From Ruminococcaceae bacterium UBA1320 (GTDB lineage: Bacteria; Bacillota; Clostridia; Oscillospirales; Ethanoligenentaceae), in assembly GCA_002306975.1 (NCBI GenBank), contig DBTI01000159.1, forward strand, positions 1 to 14,162: DNA of 14,162 nucleotides, in the 5' to 3' direction. This document shows, piece by piece, positions 13,996-14,162 of the stretch. The number at the start of each line of letters is the position of its first letter. Positions within the stretch are counted from its first letter, which is position 1. The notes under the pieces were generated by a model, which was not told the origin of the DNA, did no database searches, and saw only the letters and a program-made list of their open reading frames with translations. Made by a program: the position numbers and the translations under genes.

Positions 13996-14042
13996 CTATA
14001 TACAACTAAATAAGAAATTAATATAGGAACAGTTGTATATAG
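13996..14042. promoter_or_regulatory. Paired operator candidate upstream of the uronate operon
   Basis: CTATATACAACT (13996-14007) and AGTTGTATATAG (14031-14042) are perfect 12-base inverted copies, 35 bp from start to start. The TTGTATA core resembles operators of GntR- or LacI-type regulators, which commonly control hexuronate genes. A regulator binding both arms would cover the likely promoter of uxuB; TATATT (minus, about 14025-14020) between them is a possible -10 box without a good -35. Confidence 0.5.
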
Positions 14043-14054
14043 AGACAGGCTAAA

Positions 14055-14135
14055 CGCCACAGCACGTGCGAAATTTTGCTAACGCGAACGCACGATTCGC
14101 CGCACGTACGTGCTATATAACACAATGGCTTGGCG
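14055..14135. repeat. GC-rich nested palindrome cluster
   Basis: In otherwise AT-rich DNA, CGCCA (14055-14059) pairs with TGGCG (14131-14135), AGCACGT (14061-14067) with ACGTGCT (14108-14114), and GCGAA (14084-14088) with TTCGC (14096-14100). GCACGTACGTGC (14102-14113) and GCACGTGC (14062-14069) are palindromes themselves. No U-tract follows on the minus strand. It could be a structured RNA, the end of an upstream transcription unit, or a protein-binding array; I do not recognise it. Confidence 0.4.
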
Positions 14136-14162
14136 CTATGGTCAGATGTATTAAAAACTTAT

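Noticed and set aside
1..14162. CRISPR arrays, tRNA or rRNA genes
   Set aside because: No regularly spaced direct repeats and no tRNA- or rRNA-like stretches were seen.

Overview
The window looks like a chromosomal segment of a Gram-positive anaerobe, probably a clostridial Firmicute (inference). The reasons are AT-rich intergenic DNA, strong AGGAGG-type ribosome binding sites, a cyclic-di-GMP riboswitch, a very large multi-HAMP chemoreceptor and a complete uronic acid operon. No species is named because nothing here identifies one.

Left part (1-5200), c-di-GMP and chemotaxis. A gene end of unknown function (1-180, + strand) converges on an HD-GYP phosphodiesterase (279-1373, -). To its right is a two-gene operon on the minus strand, cheW (4524-5021) then a 969-residue methyl-accepting chemotaxis protein (1602-4511), closed by a strong hairpin at 1546-1579. 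The cheW leader holds a c-di-GMP-I (GEMM) riboswitch (about 5095-5168) followed by a terminator-like hairpin (5061-5091). The same stretch therefore carries a c-di-GMP sensor RNA, its probable chemotaxis output and an enzyme family that degrades c-di-GMP.

Middle (5203-6080), candidate DNA switch. A small tyrosine recombinase (5392-5955, +) consisting only of a catalytic domain is flanked by two 32-bp dyad sites, TAATGAAACAA-N10-TTGTTTCATTA (5203-5234) and TAAAGAAACAA-N10-TTGTTTCTTTA (6049-6080). Their asymmetric cores (TATTCTAATT, and TGTTCTAATT read on the other strand) match at 9 of 10 bases in inverted orientation. This is the geometry of a site-specific inversion system that carries its own recombinase. 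Just inside the right site a good promoter (TTGAAC-N17-TATAAT, 5997-6025) faces outward, now into a terminator. If the segment flips, this promoter and the recombinase transcript would read into the riboswitch and cheW-MCP. I infer a phase-variable, c-di-GMP-gated chemoreceptor operon. This is the most interesting part of the window.

Right part (6287-14162), hexuronate catabolism. A minus-strand operon runs uxuB, uxuA, kdgK, uxaB, uxaA, eda. It encodes both reductase/dehydratase branches (fructuronate to mannonate to KDG, and tagaturonate to altronate to KDG), KDG kinase and KDPG aldolase, so it takes both keto-hexuronates to pyruvate and glyceraldehyde-3-phosphate. Uronate isomerase, transporters and the regulator are not in the window. 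The operon ends at a perfect 30-bp palindromic terminator (6287-6316), has a terminator-like hairpin inside it between kdgK and uxaB, and starts downstream of a 12-bp inverted repeat pair (13996-14042) that looks like an operator. The right edge (14055-14135) is an unexplained GC-rich palindrome cluster.
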